Of a stretch of DNA of 64,000 nt, positions 8,656 to 17,267 are shown in pieces. The stretch lies in the NCBI GenBank assembly GCA_944325305.1, contig CALUZO010000003.1, positions 29,934 to 93,933 of the forward strand, written 5' to 3'. The first letter of the stretch is position 1. Each line of letters starts with the position of its first letter. The position numbers were made by a program, and so were the translations under genes. The notes below the pieces were generated by a model. It made no database searches. It had not been told where the DNA came from and was given only the letters and a program-made list of their open reading frames with translations. This stretch comes from an uncultured Rikenellaceae bacterium (GTDB lineage Bacteria; Bacteroidota; Bacteroidia; Bacteroidales; Rikenellaceae).

Positions 8656-9702
8656 TCAGGACAACGTCTGCGATTCGGTCTGCTTTTTCTCGGTCGACAG
8701 CAAGCCGCACGCAGCCTGTATATCCTCGCCCCGCGAAGAACGTATGGTAGTGGTTATTCCCTTGTGCGAAAGCGCATCGCGAAAACGGACCATGGCCGCA
8801 TTATCGGGACTCGAGAATCTGCTCCCAGGCGAATTATGAAATCGTATGAGATTGATGCGGCATTTCAAACCGTCGAGCAGGCGGACAAGTGCCTTTATAT
8901 GCCCGGGCGAATCGTTCAGCCCGTCGAAAACTATATATTCGAAACTTACGCGCCGCTGTCCGGAGAAATCATATCCTTTCAGCATCTCCACGACCTTCTC
9001 GATGGGGAATGCCCTTTCGGCGGGCATAATCTCTGCCCGTTGTGCGGGGAAAGGATTGTGCAGGCTCACGGCCACATGCACCCGACTTTTTTCCAGCAGT
9101 TCCTTCAACCCGCCCAACACACCAACCGTGGAAACCGTAATCCTGGTCGGACTCCAGCCGTATCCCCATTCCGAGGTCAGTATCTCGAGAGACTTCAAAA
9201 CTTCAGCCGTATTGTCAAGCGGTTCACCCATACCCATATAAACGATATTTGTGATATCACCGCTCTCGGGAATCGACCGCATCTGGTTGATGATTTCGCC
9301 GGCAGTGAGGCTGTGCTGCAAGCCCTGCTTTCCTGTCACGCAAAATTCGCAACCCATACGGCAGCCCGCCTGCGACGAAACGCACAGCGTGGCCCTGTCG
9401 CCCTCCGGAATATATACGGTCTCCACATAAGCTCCCGACAACGTGGGGAAAAGATATTTTTTCGTCCCGTCGGTCGAAACAGCCACAGCTGAAGGCGCAA
9501 CAGTCCCAACGGTATAAATCTTGTCAAGCAATTCACGGTTGCGGAGAGATATGTCTGTCATTTGGGATATTTGCGATGCTCCCTTCTTGTATAGCCATGC
9601 CGCTATCTGGCGTGCCGTAAAACGCGGCATACCGAGTCTGAGGACGATTTCACCCAACTCCTCAAGGTTTTTTCCGAAAAGCCATTCTTTAGTTTGAGCC
9701 AC
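8656..9702 (-). CDS. rlmN: 23S rRNA (adenine-2503-C2) / tRNA (adenine-37-C2) methyltransferase
   Basis: A radical-SAM methyltransferase of 348 residues. The cluster-binding CRMGCEFC gives C114, C118 and C121. Other family features are YMGMGEPLDN, TVSTVGV and a C-terminal AACGLL whose cysteine (about C332) forms the methyl-carrying thioether partner. The frame is open through the tRNA upstream, so a start inside the tRNA is excluded; GTG at 9702, preceded by GAGAAAG, begins VAQTKEWLFGKNLEEL and gives the family's normal length. It lies behind tRNA-Ala but a terminator separates them. Confidence 0.93.
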   Translation of the reverse strand: MAQTKEWLFGKNLEELGEIVLRLGMPRFTARQIAAWLYKKGASQISQMTDISLRNRELLDKIYTVGTVAPSAVAVSTDGTKKYLFPTLSGAYVETVYIPEGDRATLCVSSQAGCRMGCEFCVTGKQGLQHSLTAGEIINQMRSIPESGDITNIVYMGMGEPLDNTAEVLKSLEILTSEWGYGWSPTRITVSTVGVLGGLKELLEKSRVHVAVSLHNPFPAQRAEIMPAERAFPIEKVVEMLKGYDFSGQRRVSFEYIVFDGLNDSPGHIKALVRLLDGLKCRINLIRFHNSPGSRFSSPDNAAMVRFRDALSHKGITTTIRSSRGEDIQAACGLLSTEKKQTESQTLS

Positions 9703-9761
9703 AACTTTCTCGTTTATGAAACAAAAATACGAAAAAAGAAGTCTAACCGCACGACTGCAAA

Positions 9762-9788
9762 CAAAAACGCAGCCCGTACGGGCTGCGT
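9762..9788 (-). terminator. Terminator after tRNA-Ala
   Basis: A perfect 22-base palindrome (9767-9788; arms ACGCAGCCCG / CGGGCTGCGT) is followed on the minus strand by TTTTGTTT. It lies 8 bases past the tRNA 3' end and before the rlmN start. Confidence 0.8.
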
Positions 9789-9796
9789 TGCTCATG

Positions 9797-9870
9797 TGGA
9801 GAATACCGGAATCGAACCGGTGACCTTTTGAATGCCATTCAAACGCTCTAGCCAACTGAGCTAATTCCCC
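9797..9870 (-). tRNA. tRNA-Ala (anticodon GGC)
   Basis: The 74-base minus-strand sequence folds into a full cloverleaf: acceptor GGGGAAT / ATTCTCC (one G-T pair), D stem GCTC / GAGC, anticodon stem TTTGA / TCAAA around loop ATGGCAT, T stem ACCGG / CCGGT with TTCGATT loop, discriminator A. The anticodon is GGC, reading GCC and GCU alanine codons. CCA is not encoded. Confidence 0.95.
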
Positions 9871-9945
9871 AAAATGTTTTATACGAAGATAACATCTACC
9901 GCTTTCGAGAGGGAAAAACGATCAATGAACACTTGTCGGTGCCGG

Positions 9946-9975
9946 CAAATATACACAAAAATCGATTCCCTGCAA
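9946..9975 (-). promoter_or_regulatory. Promoter of tRNA-Ala
   Basis: The minus strand reads TTG (9975-9973), 19 bases, then TATATTTG (9953-9946), a perfect -7 box, about 70 bases before the tRNA. Confidence 0.65.
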
Positions 9976-10075
9976 AAAACAGCAATAATTTCCTCTCGGG
10001 AGCCGTTTTTTTTAAACAGCAAGGAAGGATTGCATTTTTTGAGTGCCGTTTCTTTTTTTTAATGTAATTGTTGCA

Positions 10076-10083
10076 TATCTTTG
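10076..10083 (+). promoter_or_regulatory. Promoter -7 box of the first tonB gene
   Basis: TATCTTTG matches the -7 consensus. The upstream region is a T-run rather than a clean TTG. The implied leader is about 110 bases. Confidence 0.55.
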
Positions 10084-10142
10084 TATTTGGGAGATTTCCC
10101 AGTTACATAAAACCTTAAACTAACCTAAAAGACAATGATCTT

Positions 10143-10184
10143 GGTTCAAACGGATGCCTAAGAGATAATGCATCTGAAGGAACC
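10143..10184 (+). promoter_or_regulatory. Leader hairpin before the first tonB gene
   Basis: GGTTC (10143-10147) pairs with GAACC (10180-10184) and GATGC (10152-10156) with GCATC (10170-10174), ending 15 bases before the ATG. It could influence message stability or initiation; no riboswitch class is recognised. Confidence 0.4.
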
Positions 10185-10199
10185 ATAAAATTTAAATCT

Positions 10200-10925
10200 A
10201 TGGAAGCAAAGAAATCAGTTCAGGCCGATTTGCAGGGCAAAAGGGGGCTTTTCTTGGAGATAGGCATGGTGGTAAGCTTATTGGTAGTGATACTGTGTTT
10301 TGCCTGGAATCAAAAAGAGGCCAAAGGTGAAATATTCCAAATGGGATATGCTCCGTCGGGCGGTCCGGTGACGGAAATGGTGCCAATAACCAGGGAACCT
10401 CCGAAAGGAACATCACGACCTACACAAAAAGTACAGCAAAGCGTCGATATCATCAGGATCGTCCTCGATGAGACCGAAATAGTGGAAGAAATCGACTTCA
10501 ACGAGTTCGATATGGACCTGGTTTATGCCGATGCTACCGCCGGAGGTGTTATCGGAACAGGATCTGGCACTGCAGGTGGAGGCGGACCATTCGACCCGGG
10601 TGACGCCATCTTCGACTTCGCCGTGATCGAAGACATGCCGAAATTCCAGGGTAAAGACTACAATGCCTTCACAGCTTGGATCAACTCGAAGATCGTATAC
10701 CCAAGAGATGCCCAAAGAATGAATATCCAAGGGCGTATCATGGTGGAATTTATTGTGGAAAAAGACGGTTCACTCTCAGGAATACAGGCTAAACAGGGCG
10801 ACCCGATACTCATCGCTGAAGCAATAAGAGTCGTAAAATCGTCACCAAAATGGACCCCAGGACGTCAAAGAAACAAACCTGCAAGGGTGAAAATGGTCGT
10901 TCCGGTCGTATTCCGCCTCCAGTAA
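10200..10925 (+). CDS. Energy transducer TonB, paralogue 1
   Basis: A 241-residue TonB-family protein that would pass inner-membrane proton-motive energy to outer-membrane receptors. Residues 1-20 are cytoplasmic (KKSVQADLQGKRGLF), 21-38 form the anchor helix, a short linker follows (without the long Pro/Lys run of enterobacterial TonB), and residues about 150-241 are the TonB C-terminal domain (MPKFQGKDYNAFTAWINSKI, GRIMVEFIVEKDGSLSGI, SPKWTPGRQRNKPARVKMVV). A glycine-rich GTGSGTAGGGG patch lies in the linker. A close paralogue follows. The exb genes are about 23 kb away. Confidence 0.9.
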   Translation: MEAKKSVQADLQGKRGLFLEIGMVVSLLVVILCFAWNQKEAKGEIFQMGYAPSGGPVTEMVPITREPPKGTSRPTQKVQQSVDIIRIVLDETEIVEEIDFNEFDMDLVYADATAGGVIGTGSGTAGGGGPFDPGDAIFDFAVIEDMPKFQGKDYNAFTAWINSKIVYPRDAQRMNIQGRIMVEFIVEKDGSLSGIQAKQGDPILIAEAIRVVKSSPKWTPGRQRNKPARVKMVVPVVFRLQ

Positions 10926-10936
10926 ATCCTATACAG

Positions 10937-10970
10937 ATCATGCCTGTATAAATCCCTATGCAGGCATGAT
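10937..10970 (+). terminator. Hairpin after the first tonB gene
   Basis: ATCATGCCTG (10937-10946) and CAGGCATGAT (10961-10970) form a 10-bp stem with a 14-base loop, followed by TTTATGCTTTC. The U-run is interrupted, so termination may be partial. Confidence 0.55.
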
Positions 10971-11034
10971 TTATGCTTTCCCATAAAGAAAAAATCTATC
11001 TAACCAGACTTTCTACTAAACCTCTAACTTAAAA

Positions 11035-11075
11035 GTTCTATCTTAGGCATATAGGGAAAATACAAGATAAAGAAC
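11035..11075 (+). promoter_or_regulatory. Hairpin just before the second tonB start
   Basis: GTTCT-ATCTT (11035-11044) pairs with AAGAT-AAGAAC-type sequence (11064-11075) and ends three bases before the ATG at 11079, so it could mask the ribosome-binding region. Confidence 0.35.
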
Positions 11076-11078
11076 GTA

Positions 11079-11780
11079 ATGGAGTTAAAAAAATCCCAGC
11101 AAGCAGACTTGCAAAACAAACGATTACTGTTTTTCGAGACAGGTCTCTGTGTGGCGTTCCTGATCGTGGTCCTTGCTTTTTCGTGGAACAAGAAAGAGGT
11201 AACCATTCCCGAACTCCCGGTAATTCCGGAACCGGCTCCTATTACCGAAGAGATAGTCGAAATCACTCGACAGGAACCCCGACCTGCAGTACCGCAAAAA
11301 CAACAGCAGATACGTATCGTGTCGGAAATATTGCAGATCGTCAAAGACGACAGCGAAATCGTTACGGAAATAGAATTCGATGACTTTTCCGAAGAGATTA
11401 TTGTGGCAGATATCTCGGCTGGAGGAGGAAGCTCCACCGAAGAAGAGGTCGATTTCGGAGACGACATATACGTAAAGGTCGAGGACGAACCCAAGTTTAT
11501 GGGACGTAGCTGGGAATCGTTCAACTATTGGGTAGCGAGAAATATAAAATATCCCAAAGCCGCTATAAAGAACAATATACAGGGGCAGGTCAAAATACGG
11601 TTCGTAATCGAGAAAGACGGTTCGATATCCAACATAGAGGTTGTGTCATCGCCTAATCCAATACTCAGCGAAGAGGCCCTCAGGGTAATCAAAGAATCGC
11701 CGGCCGAATGGACTCCCGGCAAACAAAGAAATGTCCCTGTAAGAGTCAGATTTGAGATTCCTGTAGATTTTTATCTGTAA
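11079..11780 (+). CDS. Energy transducer TonB, paralogue 2
   Basis: A 233-residue paralogue of the preceding gene. The N-terminus is nearly the same (KKSQQADLQNKRLLFFETG), then the anchor helix, a Pro-Glu-rich linker (PELPVIPEPAPITEE), an acidic middle, and the TonB C-terminal domain (EPKFMGRSWESFNYWVARNI, GQVKIRFVIEKDGSISNIEV, EWTPGKQRNVPVRVRFEIPV). The shared KKS-QADLQ-KR start suggests both dock on the same ExbB/ExbD, while the differing linkers and ends would suit different receptors. That division of labour is inference. Confidence 0.9.
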   Translation: MELKKSQQADLQNKRLLFFETGLCVAFLIVVLAFSWNKKEVTIPELPVIPEPAPITEEIVEITRQEPRPAVPQKQQQIRIVSEILQIVKDDSEIVTEIEFDDFSEEIIVADISAGGGSSTEEEVDFGDDIYVKVEDEPKFMGRSWESFNYWVARNIKYPKAAIKNNIQGQVKIRFVIEKDGSISNIEVVSSPNPILSEEALRVIKESPAEWTPGKQRNVPVRVRFEIPVDFYL

Positions 11781-11810
11781 CACAGGCATCAACTTTGATA
11801 GTTACTGAAG

Positions 11811-11841
11811 GGTCGCCTCTGTCAGAGCGACCTTTATTATT
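11811..11841 (+). terminator. Terminator after the second tonB gene
   Basis: GGTCGC (11811-11816) and GCGACC (11827-11832) form a stem extended by an inner TCT/AGA, followed by TTTATTATT. Confidence 0.65.
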
Positions 11842-11880
11842 GGGCATTTCAGTGAAAAAGTTCATACCGCAATTAAAAAT

Positions 11881-13074
11881 ATGTCAGAAGAAACAAAAGG
11901 AATAAAACCGGAAACCGCAGTACTTGCGTCGGTCATACGCGACAAACAGGACGAAACTCAGGTAAACGAATACCTCGACGAACTTGAATTCCTGGCCGAA
12001 ACAGCAGGTATCGCGACGATAAAACGTTTCACGCAAAAACTCCAGACACCAAGTTCAAAACTCTATATGGGCCCAGGAAAGATCGAGGAGATCGCTGCAT
12101 ATGTCGAAGAAAACGAAATCGACACGGTTATATTCGACGATGAACTCTCGCCTTCACAGACACGAAACATCGAACAAGCAATAAAATGCCGCATACTCGA
12201 CCGCACGAATCTTATATTGAATATCTTCGTACAACGGGCACAGACAGCATACGCAAAAACACAGGTCCAGTTGGCTCAGTACGAATACATGCTGCCACGA
12301 CTAACAGGGATGTGGACCCACCTCGAAAGGCAACGCGGTGGAACCGGAACCCGCGGAGGTGCCGGCGAACGCGAAATAGAAACCGACCGCCGCGTTATTC
12401 GCAACCGCATAAGCAAACTCAAGGAGGACCTGAAAAAAATAGACAAACAGATGGCCGTGCAGCGCTCCAATCGCGGCAGCATGGTGCGGGTCTCCCTGGT
12501 CGGATACACCAACGTCGGAAAGTCGACCATTATGAACCTCATAAGCAAAAGCGATGTCTTTGCCGAAAACAAACTCTTCGCCACGCTCGACACTACCGTC
12601 AGAAAAGTCGTGCTGGACAACCTGCCGTTTCTGCTGTCCGATACCGTCGGATTCATCCGCAAACTGCCGACACAACTGGTGGAGTCTTTCAAATCGACAC
12701 TCGACGAGGTGCGTGAAGCCGATCTGCTGCTGCATGTTGTCGACATATCTCATCCCGGATTCGAAGAACAAATAGACGTTGTGAAGCAAACCCTGCAGGA
12801 AATAGGCGCAGGAGACAAACCCGTATTCATGGTATTCAATAAAATCGATGCATACTCGCACATCCCAAAAGACGAGGATGACCTGACACCCGCCACAAAA
12901 CAGAACATGACCCTCGAAGAGCTGAAAAACAGTTGGATGGGAAAACTCGACACTCCATGTATCTTCATATCGGCCAAGGAGAAGATAAACATAGAAAAAT
13001 TGCGCCAGGACCTATATGTCATGGTGCGCGAAATTCACTCCGGACGATATCCGTTCAATAATTTTCTCTATTAA
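11881..13074 (+). CDS. hflX: Ribosome-associated GTPase HflX
   Basis: HflX splits stalled or hibernating ribosomes. The 397-residue protein has the N-terminal GTP-binding-regulatory domain (SPSQTRNIEQAI, RILDRTNLIL), the glycine-rich linker (RQRGGTGTRGGAGERE), a long helix pair, then the G domain from about residue 200: G1 GYTNVGKSTIMN, FATLDTTVR, G3 DTVGFIRKLP, G4 NKID, G5 ISAKEK. It starts 100 bases past the tonB terminator; upp follows at 58 bases. Confidence 0.95.
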   Translation: MSEETKGIKPETAVLASVIRDKQDETQVNEYLDELEFLAETAGIATIKRFTQKLQTPSSKLYMGPGKIEEIAAYVEENEIDTVIFDDELSPSQTRNIEQAIKCRILDRTNLILNIFVQRAQTAYAKTQVQLAQYEYMLPRLTGMWTHLERQRGGTGTRGGAGEREIETDRRVIRNRISKLKEDLKKIDKQMAVQRSNRGSMVRVSLVGYTNVGKSTIMNLISKSDVFAENKLFATLDTTVRKVVLDNLPFLLSDTVGFIRKLPTQLVESFKSTLDEVREADLLLHVVDISHPGFEEQIDVVKQTLQEIGAGDKPVFMVFNKIDAYSHIPKDEDDLTPATKQNMTLEELKNSWMGKLDTPCIFISAKEKINIEKLRQDLYVMVREIHSGRYPFNNFLY

Positions 13075-13132
13075 AACGAGGTTTTCGGAAGGTAATTTTA
13101 TATCTTTATATCAAACAAACAACGTCAAGCCT

Positions 13133-13786
13133 ATGCTGAACATACTCGATAAACAGAACACGATCTTCAATAGCTTCATCGCCCAGATGCGCGATGTCAA
13201 CATCCAGGGCGATTCGTTGCGCTTCCGGACAAACCTCGAACGTTGCGGCGAGATCATGGCATACGAGATCAGCAAAACGCTTACATACAATAACACGACT
13301 GTCGAAACCCCTCTGGGCGAGGCCGAGGTCATGCTGCCTCAGGAAGAACTGGTTATCGCGACTATTCTCAGGGCCGGAATACCGTTTCACAACGGCTTCC
13401 TGCGTTTCTTCGACAATGCACAAAGTTCCTTCGTCTCGGCATTCCGCAAATACAGCAAGGACGGAACATTCAACGTAAAGGTCGAATATGTTTCGAGCTG
13501 CAACCTCGAAGGGAAAACATTGATACTGGTTGACCCCATGCTTGCCACCGGGACATCTCTTCTGCTGACCTACAAAGCATTGCTCGAGAAAGGGGGGAAA
13601 CCGGCTCATACCCATGTGGCAACCATAATCGCAAGCGAGGAGGGCATAGATTATGCCGCCCGACACATGCCGAAGAAACAGACCACGATATGGTGCGGCA
13701 CTGTAGATCAGGAACTTACCGTAAAATCGTACATCGTTCCTGGATTGGGAGACGTCGGAGACCTCGCATACGGAGACAAACTCTGA
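13133..13786 (+). CDS. upp: Uracil phosphoribosyltransferase
   Basis: Upp salvages uracil with PRPP to give UMP. The 217-residue protein has the PRPP-binding loop LVDPMLATGTS, the ATILRAGIPFHNGFL segment, and the C-terminal uracil-recognition region ending VPGLGDVGDLAYGDKL. The frame is open back into hflX, but the ATG at 13133 starts the conserved MLNILDKQNTIFNSFIAQMRD. A weak promoter-like TATCTTTA lies at 13101-13108. Confidence 0.94.
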   Translation: MLNILDKQNTIFNSFIAQMRDVNIQGDSLRFRTNLERCGEIMAYEISKTLTYNNTTVETPLGEAEVMLPQEELVIATILRAGIPFHNGFLRFFDNAQSSFVSAFRKYSKDGTFNVKVEYVSSCNLEGKTLILVDPMLATGTSLLLTYKALLEKGGKPAHTHVATIIASEEGIDYAARHMPKKQTTIWCGTVDQELTVKSYIVPGLGDVGDLAYGDKL

Positions 13787-13867
13787 GACCGAAAGATTCT
13801 TGTACGATTATTTCGGTTCTCTCTTGCAGAAGAGAATCGGGATACTTCGAAATGCCTATTATATATT

Positions 13868-13911
13868 ACGATACGGGGTGGCTTGAAACAGCCACCCCGT
13901 ATCGTATTTTG
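13868..13911. terminator. Shared terminator between upp and kdsD
   Basis: A 15-bp perfect stem (13868-13882 with 13891-13905; ACGATACGGGGTGGC) and an 8-base loop, with ATTTTG on the plus side. It lies between convergent genes and can serve both, though the T-run is better for upp. Confidence 0.8.
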
Positions 13912-14004
13912 TCACGGAACAACGGGAAACGGAGTATCCCAAAAAAAACAGTTCTTCGCGAGTCCTTCTCATACGAGAAAGAATATGTAGAAATGTTCCC
14001 TCCG

Positions 14005-14955
14005 TCAGAGCATCATGTCATAGAGTTCAACGACACCCGCAAGGCCTCCATCGGGATTGGTCACAATAAGCGAGTGTATCTTGTACTTGCGCATGATCTC
14101 CTCTGCTTCGGTAATCCGCGCGTCGGCCGCAACCGTTTTGGGAGTCCGGGTCATGACCTCTCCGGCCGTCACCTCGAAGAACCTGTCACGGTATTTCTGC
14201 ATCGCACGCCTCACGTCGCCATCGGACACAAGACCGGCAATGCGTCCGCTATCCATTATCACAGCCACACCCATACGCGCATTGCTTATTTCGATTATCA
14301 CATCGCTGAGTTTGGTATCCGGAGCAGCCAGCGCAAGGTTATCCGAACGCATGACATCCCCCACACGCGTAATGAGGCGTCGGCCAAGTGTCCCCCCCGG
14401 ATGGAAGCGGGCAAAATCCTCAGCCCGGAAATCACGTTCATTTATAAGAGCTATGGCCAGAGCATCGCCCATGGCCAGTGTGGCCGTAGTCGACGATGTA
14501 GGAGCCAGACTCATTGGGCATGCCTCCTCCTTCACAGCGATATTAAGATGATACGCCGAGTGACGGGCCAGCGACGAATCGGGATTTCCGGTCATAGCTA
14601 TAAGAGTATTACCATTCTCTTGCAGAAAAGGAATCAGACGAAGTATCTCGTCAGTCTGCCCGGAATTGGATATACCCAGAATTATGTCGTCTTTCGAGAT
14701 CATCCCCAGGTCGCCGTGATAAGCGTCGGCCGGATGCATGAAAAAGGCAGGGGTTCCGGTACTGGCGAGTGTAGCGGCTATTTTGCGGCCTATCAAGCCG
14801 CTTTTTCCCATACCTGTAACGATAAGTTTTCCCGTGCATTTCACTATCGCAAGCACGGCTTTCTCGAAATCCGGTGTAAGTTGATACTCGAGGTCGGCTA
14901 TAGCCTGCGACTCTTTACGGAAAGTATTTTTGGCACTCTCAATTATTGAACTCAT
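14005..14955 (-). CDS. kdsD: D-arabinose-5-phosphate isomerase (KpsF/GutQ family)
   Basis: Converts ribulose 5-phosphate to arabinose 5-phosphate, the first step of Kdo synthesis for LPS. The 316-residue protein has an N-terminal SIS domain (TGMGKSGLIGRKIA, GDLGM, SNSGQTDE, FHPGGTLGRRL) and two CBS domains from about residue 205 (VGDVMRSDN, GLVSDGDVRRA, VMTRTPKTV, GVVELYDM). It overlaps kdsA by four bases (ATGA), so the first two Kdo steps are translationally coupled. Confidence 0.94.
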   Translation of the reverse strand: MSSIIESAKNTFRKESQAIADLEYQLTPDFEKAVLAIVKCTGKLIVTGMGKSGLIGRKIAATLASTGTPAFFMHPADAYHGDLGMISKDDIILGISNSGQTDEILRLIPFLQENGNTLIAMTGNPDSSLARHSAYHLNIAVKEEACPMSLAPTSSTTATLAMGDALAIALINERDFRAEDFARFHPGGTLGRRLITRVGDVMRSDNLALAAPDTKLSDVIIEISNARMGVAVIMDSGRIAGLVSDGDVRRAMQKYRDRFFEVTAGEVMTRTPKTVAADARITEAEEIMRKYKIHSLIVTNPDGGLAGVVELYDMML

Positions 14956-15722
14956 AGAAGCGATGTTATAACGTTTTCAAGATCGGCAAGCGCCAGCATG
15001 TTAGGGCCGTCGCTCAAACCTTTATCGGGATCTGGGTGAACCTCAAAGAAATAGCCGTTCGCACCGAAAGCCTTGGCTGCCAGAGCCATTGCCGGAACAA
15101 ATTCCCTGTTGCCGCCTGTCTTTCCTCCGGCAGCTCCCGGCCGCTGCACCGAGTGTGTACAATCCATAATCACGCGCGGCACGATTTTTTTCATATCCGG
15201 GATATTCCTGAAATCTACCACCAGATTATTGTATCCGAAACTGTTGCCTCGTTCCGTAAGCCACACATCCGGGTTACCGCTCTGACGCACCTTGTCGGCG
15301 GGATATCTCATATCCTCACCCGAGAGGAATTGTGCTTTCTTTATATTGACCACTTTGCCCGTATGTGCCGCAGCGACCAGCAGGTCGGTCTGTCTGCAAA
15401 GAAAAGCCGGAATCTGGATAATATCCACAACATTGCCAACCGGTGCAGCCTGCCAGCCTTCGTGTATATCGGTTGTCAACGGCAGGCCGTATTTACTCCC
15501 GACATCTGCCAGCATGCACAAACCTTTTTCAAGCCCCGGACCACGGAAGGAACACAATGACGTACGATTGGCCTTATCGAACGAGGCCTTAAACACAATT
15601 TGTATCCCCAACTTCTGACGCAATCTCACCAGTTCGCGAGCTACCTCATCGAGCAACTCGGCACTCTCGATCACACACGGACCGGCAATAAAAACAGGTT
15701 TATCCGAATCAAACATATTCAT
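14952..15722 (-). CDS. kdsA: 3-deoxy-8-phosphooctulonate synthase
   Basis: Condenses arabinose 5-phosphate and phosphoenolpyruvate to Kdo-8-phosphate. The 256-residue TIM barrel shows FIAGPCVIES, FKASFDKANRTS, SFRGPG, TDIHE, IQIPAFLCRQTDLL, VNIKKAQF and DCTHSVQRPG. A second ATG two codons in (15716) is possible. The gene sits 75 bases downstream of a tandem repeat that supplies three TATATTTG boxes. Confidence 0.96.
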   Translation of the reverse strand: MNMFDSDKPVFIAGPCVIESAELLDEVARELVRLRQKLGIQIVFKASFDKANRTSLCSFRGPGLEKGLCMLADVGSKYGLPLTTDIHEGWQAAPVGNVVDIIQIPAFLCRQTDLLVAAAHTGKVVNIKKAQFLSGEDMRYPADKVRQSGNPDVWLTERGNSFGYNNLVVDFRNIPDMKKIVPRVIMDCTHSVQRPGAAGGKTGGNREFVPAMALAAKAFGANGYFFEVHPDPDKGLSDGPNMLALADLENVITSLL

Positions 15723-15796
15723 TGATTTGTCGAGTATTTCAATACTGGATATGCTTACACAGTCCTATACCGTAAAACGTCACCAGTATATTTATA

Positions 15797-15956
15797 CAAA
15801 TATAGTGAAAGGCGAGAGCAATCGCAGAAAGCCTCAGCTTTCGGAGAATGCCGAGCCGCATCCTGTATTCTGCAAATATAGTGAAAGGCGAGAGCAATCG
15901 CAGAAAGCACCAGCTTTCGGAGAATGCCGAGCCGCATCCTATATTCTACAAATATA
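15797..15956 (-). repeat. Tandem 76-bp dispersed repeat with promoter boxes upstream of kdsA
   Basis: Two adjacent copies (15797-15872 and 15873-15948) differ at only a few bases; a third begins and breaks off after 8 bases (15949-15956). Each unit starts with CAAATATA on the plus strand, which is TATATTTG on the minus strand, the exact Bacteroidetes -7 box, so boxes recur at 15797, 15873 and 15949, all pointing at kdsA. Each unit has an inverted CAGAAAGC / GCTTTCGG-type centre and ends in a CCGAGCCGCATCCTGTATTC-like core. Related units lie at 28009-28129 and 30475-30543. Confidence 0.85.
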
Positions 15957-16068
15957 CGAAAAACAAGAATCAATATAGAGAGCTTGTTCACAAAGATCGC
16001 CGTGGAGACGTCATATCTGACACCGGCATACTCTAATCCCGAGACTATTTGCCATGAATGGACCGACG

Positions 16069-17127
16069 TCAGAGGTTACAAGAAGAAGTATCCTGCATCT
16101 GCACATCCCCTCCGAAATACTCCATTGCAGAACGTCTGAAATGCGCGATGGTTTCAGCCATCGAAACGAATGACTTCCCTCCGGCAGCATTCTTATGCCC
16201 TCCGCCCTGGAAATATTTGTTGGCAAACTTGCTTACATCGACATCTCCTTTAGAACGCAATGAGATACGGATAAATTTCTTCGTCTCGATAAATGATGCC
16301 GATACCTCGAGCGTATGGACCGTAAGCGGGAAATTGACAAAACCTTCGCTGTCGCCTGGCTGGAAGTTAAACTTCCGCAATTCATTCTCCTTAAGCGCGA
16401 TATATGCGACACCGATATCTCCGGCCTTGAATGTTTCCATCTTATTGATTGCAAACCCCAACAGACGAAGCCTGTCCTCTGTAAAGCTGTTGTAAACACA
16501 CGAATGTATCGCAGCCACGTCCACGCCTTTTTCGACCAGGGAGGCTACCGCACGAAACAACTCAGGAGTCAGATTACTGAAGGCGAAATTCCCCGTATCG
16601 GTCATCATTCCAACATAAAGGTTATCACCCATCTTTTTTGTAATGGCCGTAGTACCCTCGAGTTGCTCGATCAATTCGTAAACGAGAAACGAAGTGGACG
16701 AACTGTCCGGATAGGAGAATATGAGGTCGAAACCTGCCGATGGATTCAGGTGATGGTCTATCAGTACGATCTTTGCGGTTTCATTCGCCGTAATGGCGTC
16801 CGACAAGCGCTCGAGACGGGTTATCTGGTTGAAGTCGAGGCAAAATATTATCTCCGCCTCGCTTATTTTCCTTGCGGTAGAACCGTCCTCGTCATACTTG
16901 AAGACTTTCAGTTGTTCGATGCCTGGCATCCATTCCAGAAAACTTGGATAGCGGTTCGGCACGACGCATGTAACGTCGTGACCTTTGCTCTCGAGCAATT
17001 CGCCCCATGCCAACGAAGAGCCTATGGCATCCCCATCGGGATTGGTATGGGTTACTATAACTATACGCTGTGGTCCCGAGTCTATCAGTTCCCGCAATCT
17101 GGCCGTTTTATCCGTCCCAATTTTCAT
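16069..17127 (-). CDS. nrnA: Bifunctional oligoribonuclease / PAP phosphatase NrnA (DHH family)
   Basis: Degrades short RNA oligonucleotides and 3'-phosphoadenosine 5'-phosphate. The 352-residue protein has the DHH domain motifs THTNPDGDAIGSS, FCLDFNQ, IDHHLNP and MMTDTGNFAF, then the DHHA1 domain with ISLRSKGDVDVS and the GGGHKNAAGG signature. The ATG at 17127 follows AGG and is preferred over an upstream TTG. The gene stands alone between the kdsA repeat and deoC. Confidence 0.9.
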   Translation of the reverse strand: MKIGTDKTARLRELIDSGPQRIVIVTHTNPDGDAIGSSLAWGELLESKGHDVTCVVPNRYPSFLEWMPGIEQLKVFKYDEDGSTARKISEAEIIFCLDFNQITRLERLSDAITANETAKIVLIDHHLNPSAGFDLIFSYPDSSSTSFLVYELIEQLEGTTAITKKMGDNLYVGMMTDTGNFAFSNLTPELFRAVASLVEKGVDVAAIHSCVYNSFTEDRLRLLGFAINKMETFKAGDIGVAYIALKENELRKFNFQPGDSEGFVNFPLTVHTLEVSASFIETKKFIRISLRSKGDVDVSKFANKYFQGGGHKNAAGGKSFVSMAETIAHFRRSAMEYFGGDVQMQDTSSCNL

Positions 17128-17267
17128 CCTGCGCCTTTTAAGAAACAACAAATCCCCTCATGCAGAGGCCTATTATTTAAAGATAATAAAAACAGGTCTT
17201 CCTCCGACAGAAAGGGCCCATAAATTAACACAAATTTTTTATCTCGTCATAAAAGGTCTGTCAGAGA

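Larger units (their letters stand above)
9871..10199. other. Divergent control region between tRNA-Ala and the tonB genes
   Basis: No gene is supported here. It holds the tRNA-Ala promoter on the minus strand, the first tonB promoter on the plus strand, and a leader hairpin before tonB. Confidence 0.6.

Noticed and set aside
8299..8750. Overlapping short frames upstream of the flippase (both strands)
   Set aside because: No start context, family pattern or natural composition; the longest plus frame runs into the antisense of rlmN.
9703..9855. An extended N-terminus of rlmN
   Set aside because: The extension would run through the tRNA-Ala gene and its terminator; the GTG at 9702 gives the family's normal length.
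9874..10062. A 62-codon plus-strand frame in the tonB upstream region
   Set aside because: It overlaps the tRNA-Ala promoter and a poly-T tract and resembles no protein.
15797..15956. Possible CRISPR array
   Set aside because: The units are directly adjacent, 76 bp long and have no spacers; no cas genes are present.
15755..15991. Small frames inside the 76-bp tandem repeat before kdsA
   Set aside because: They encode the same stretch twice because the DNA is repeated; such frames recur wherever this repeat occurs and have no independent support.
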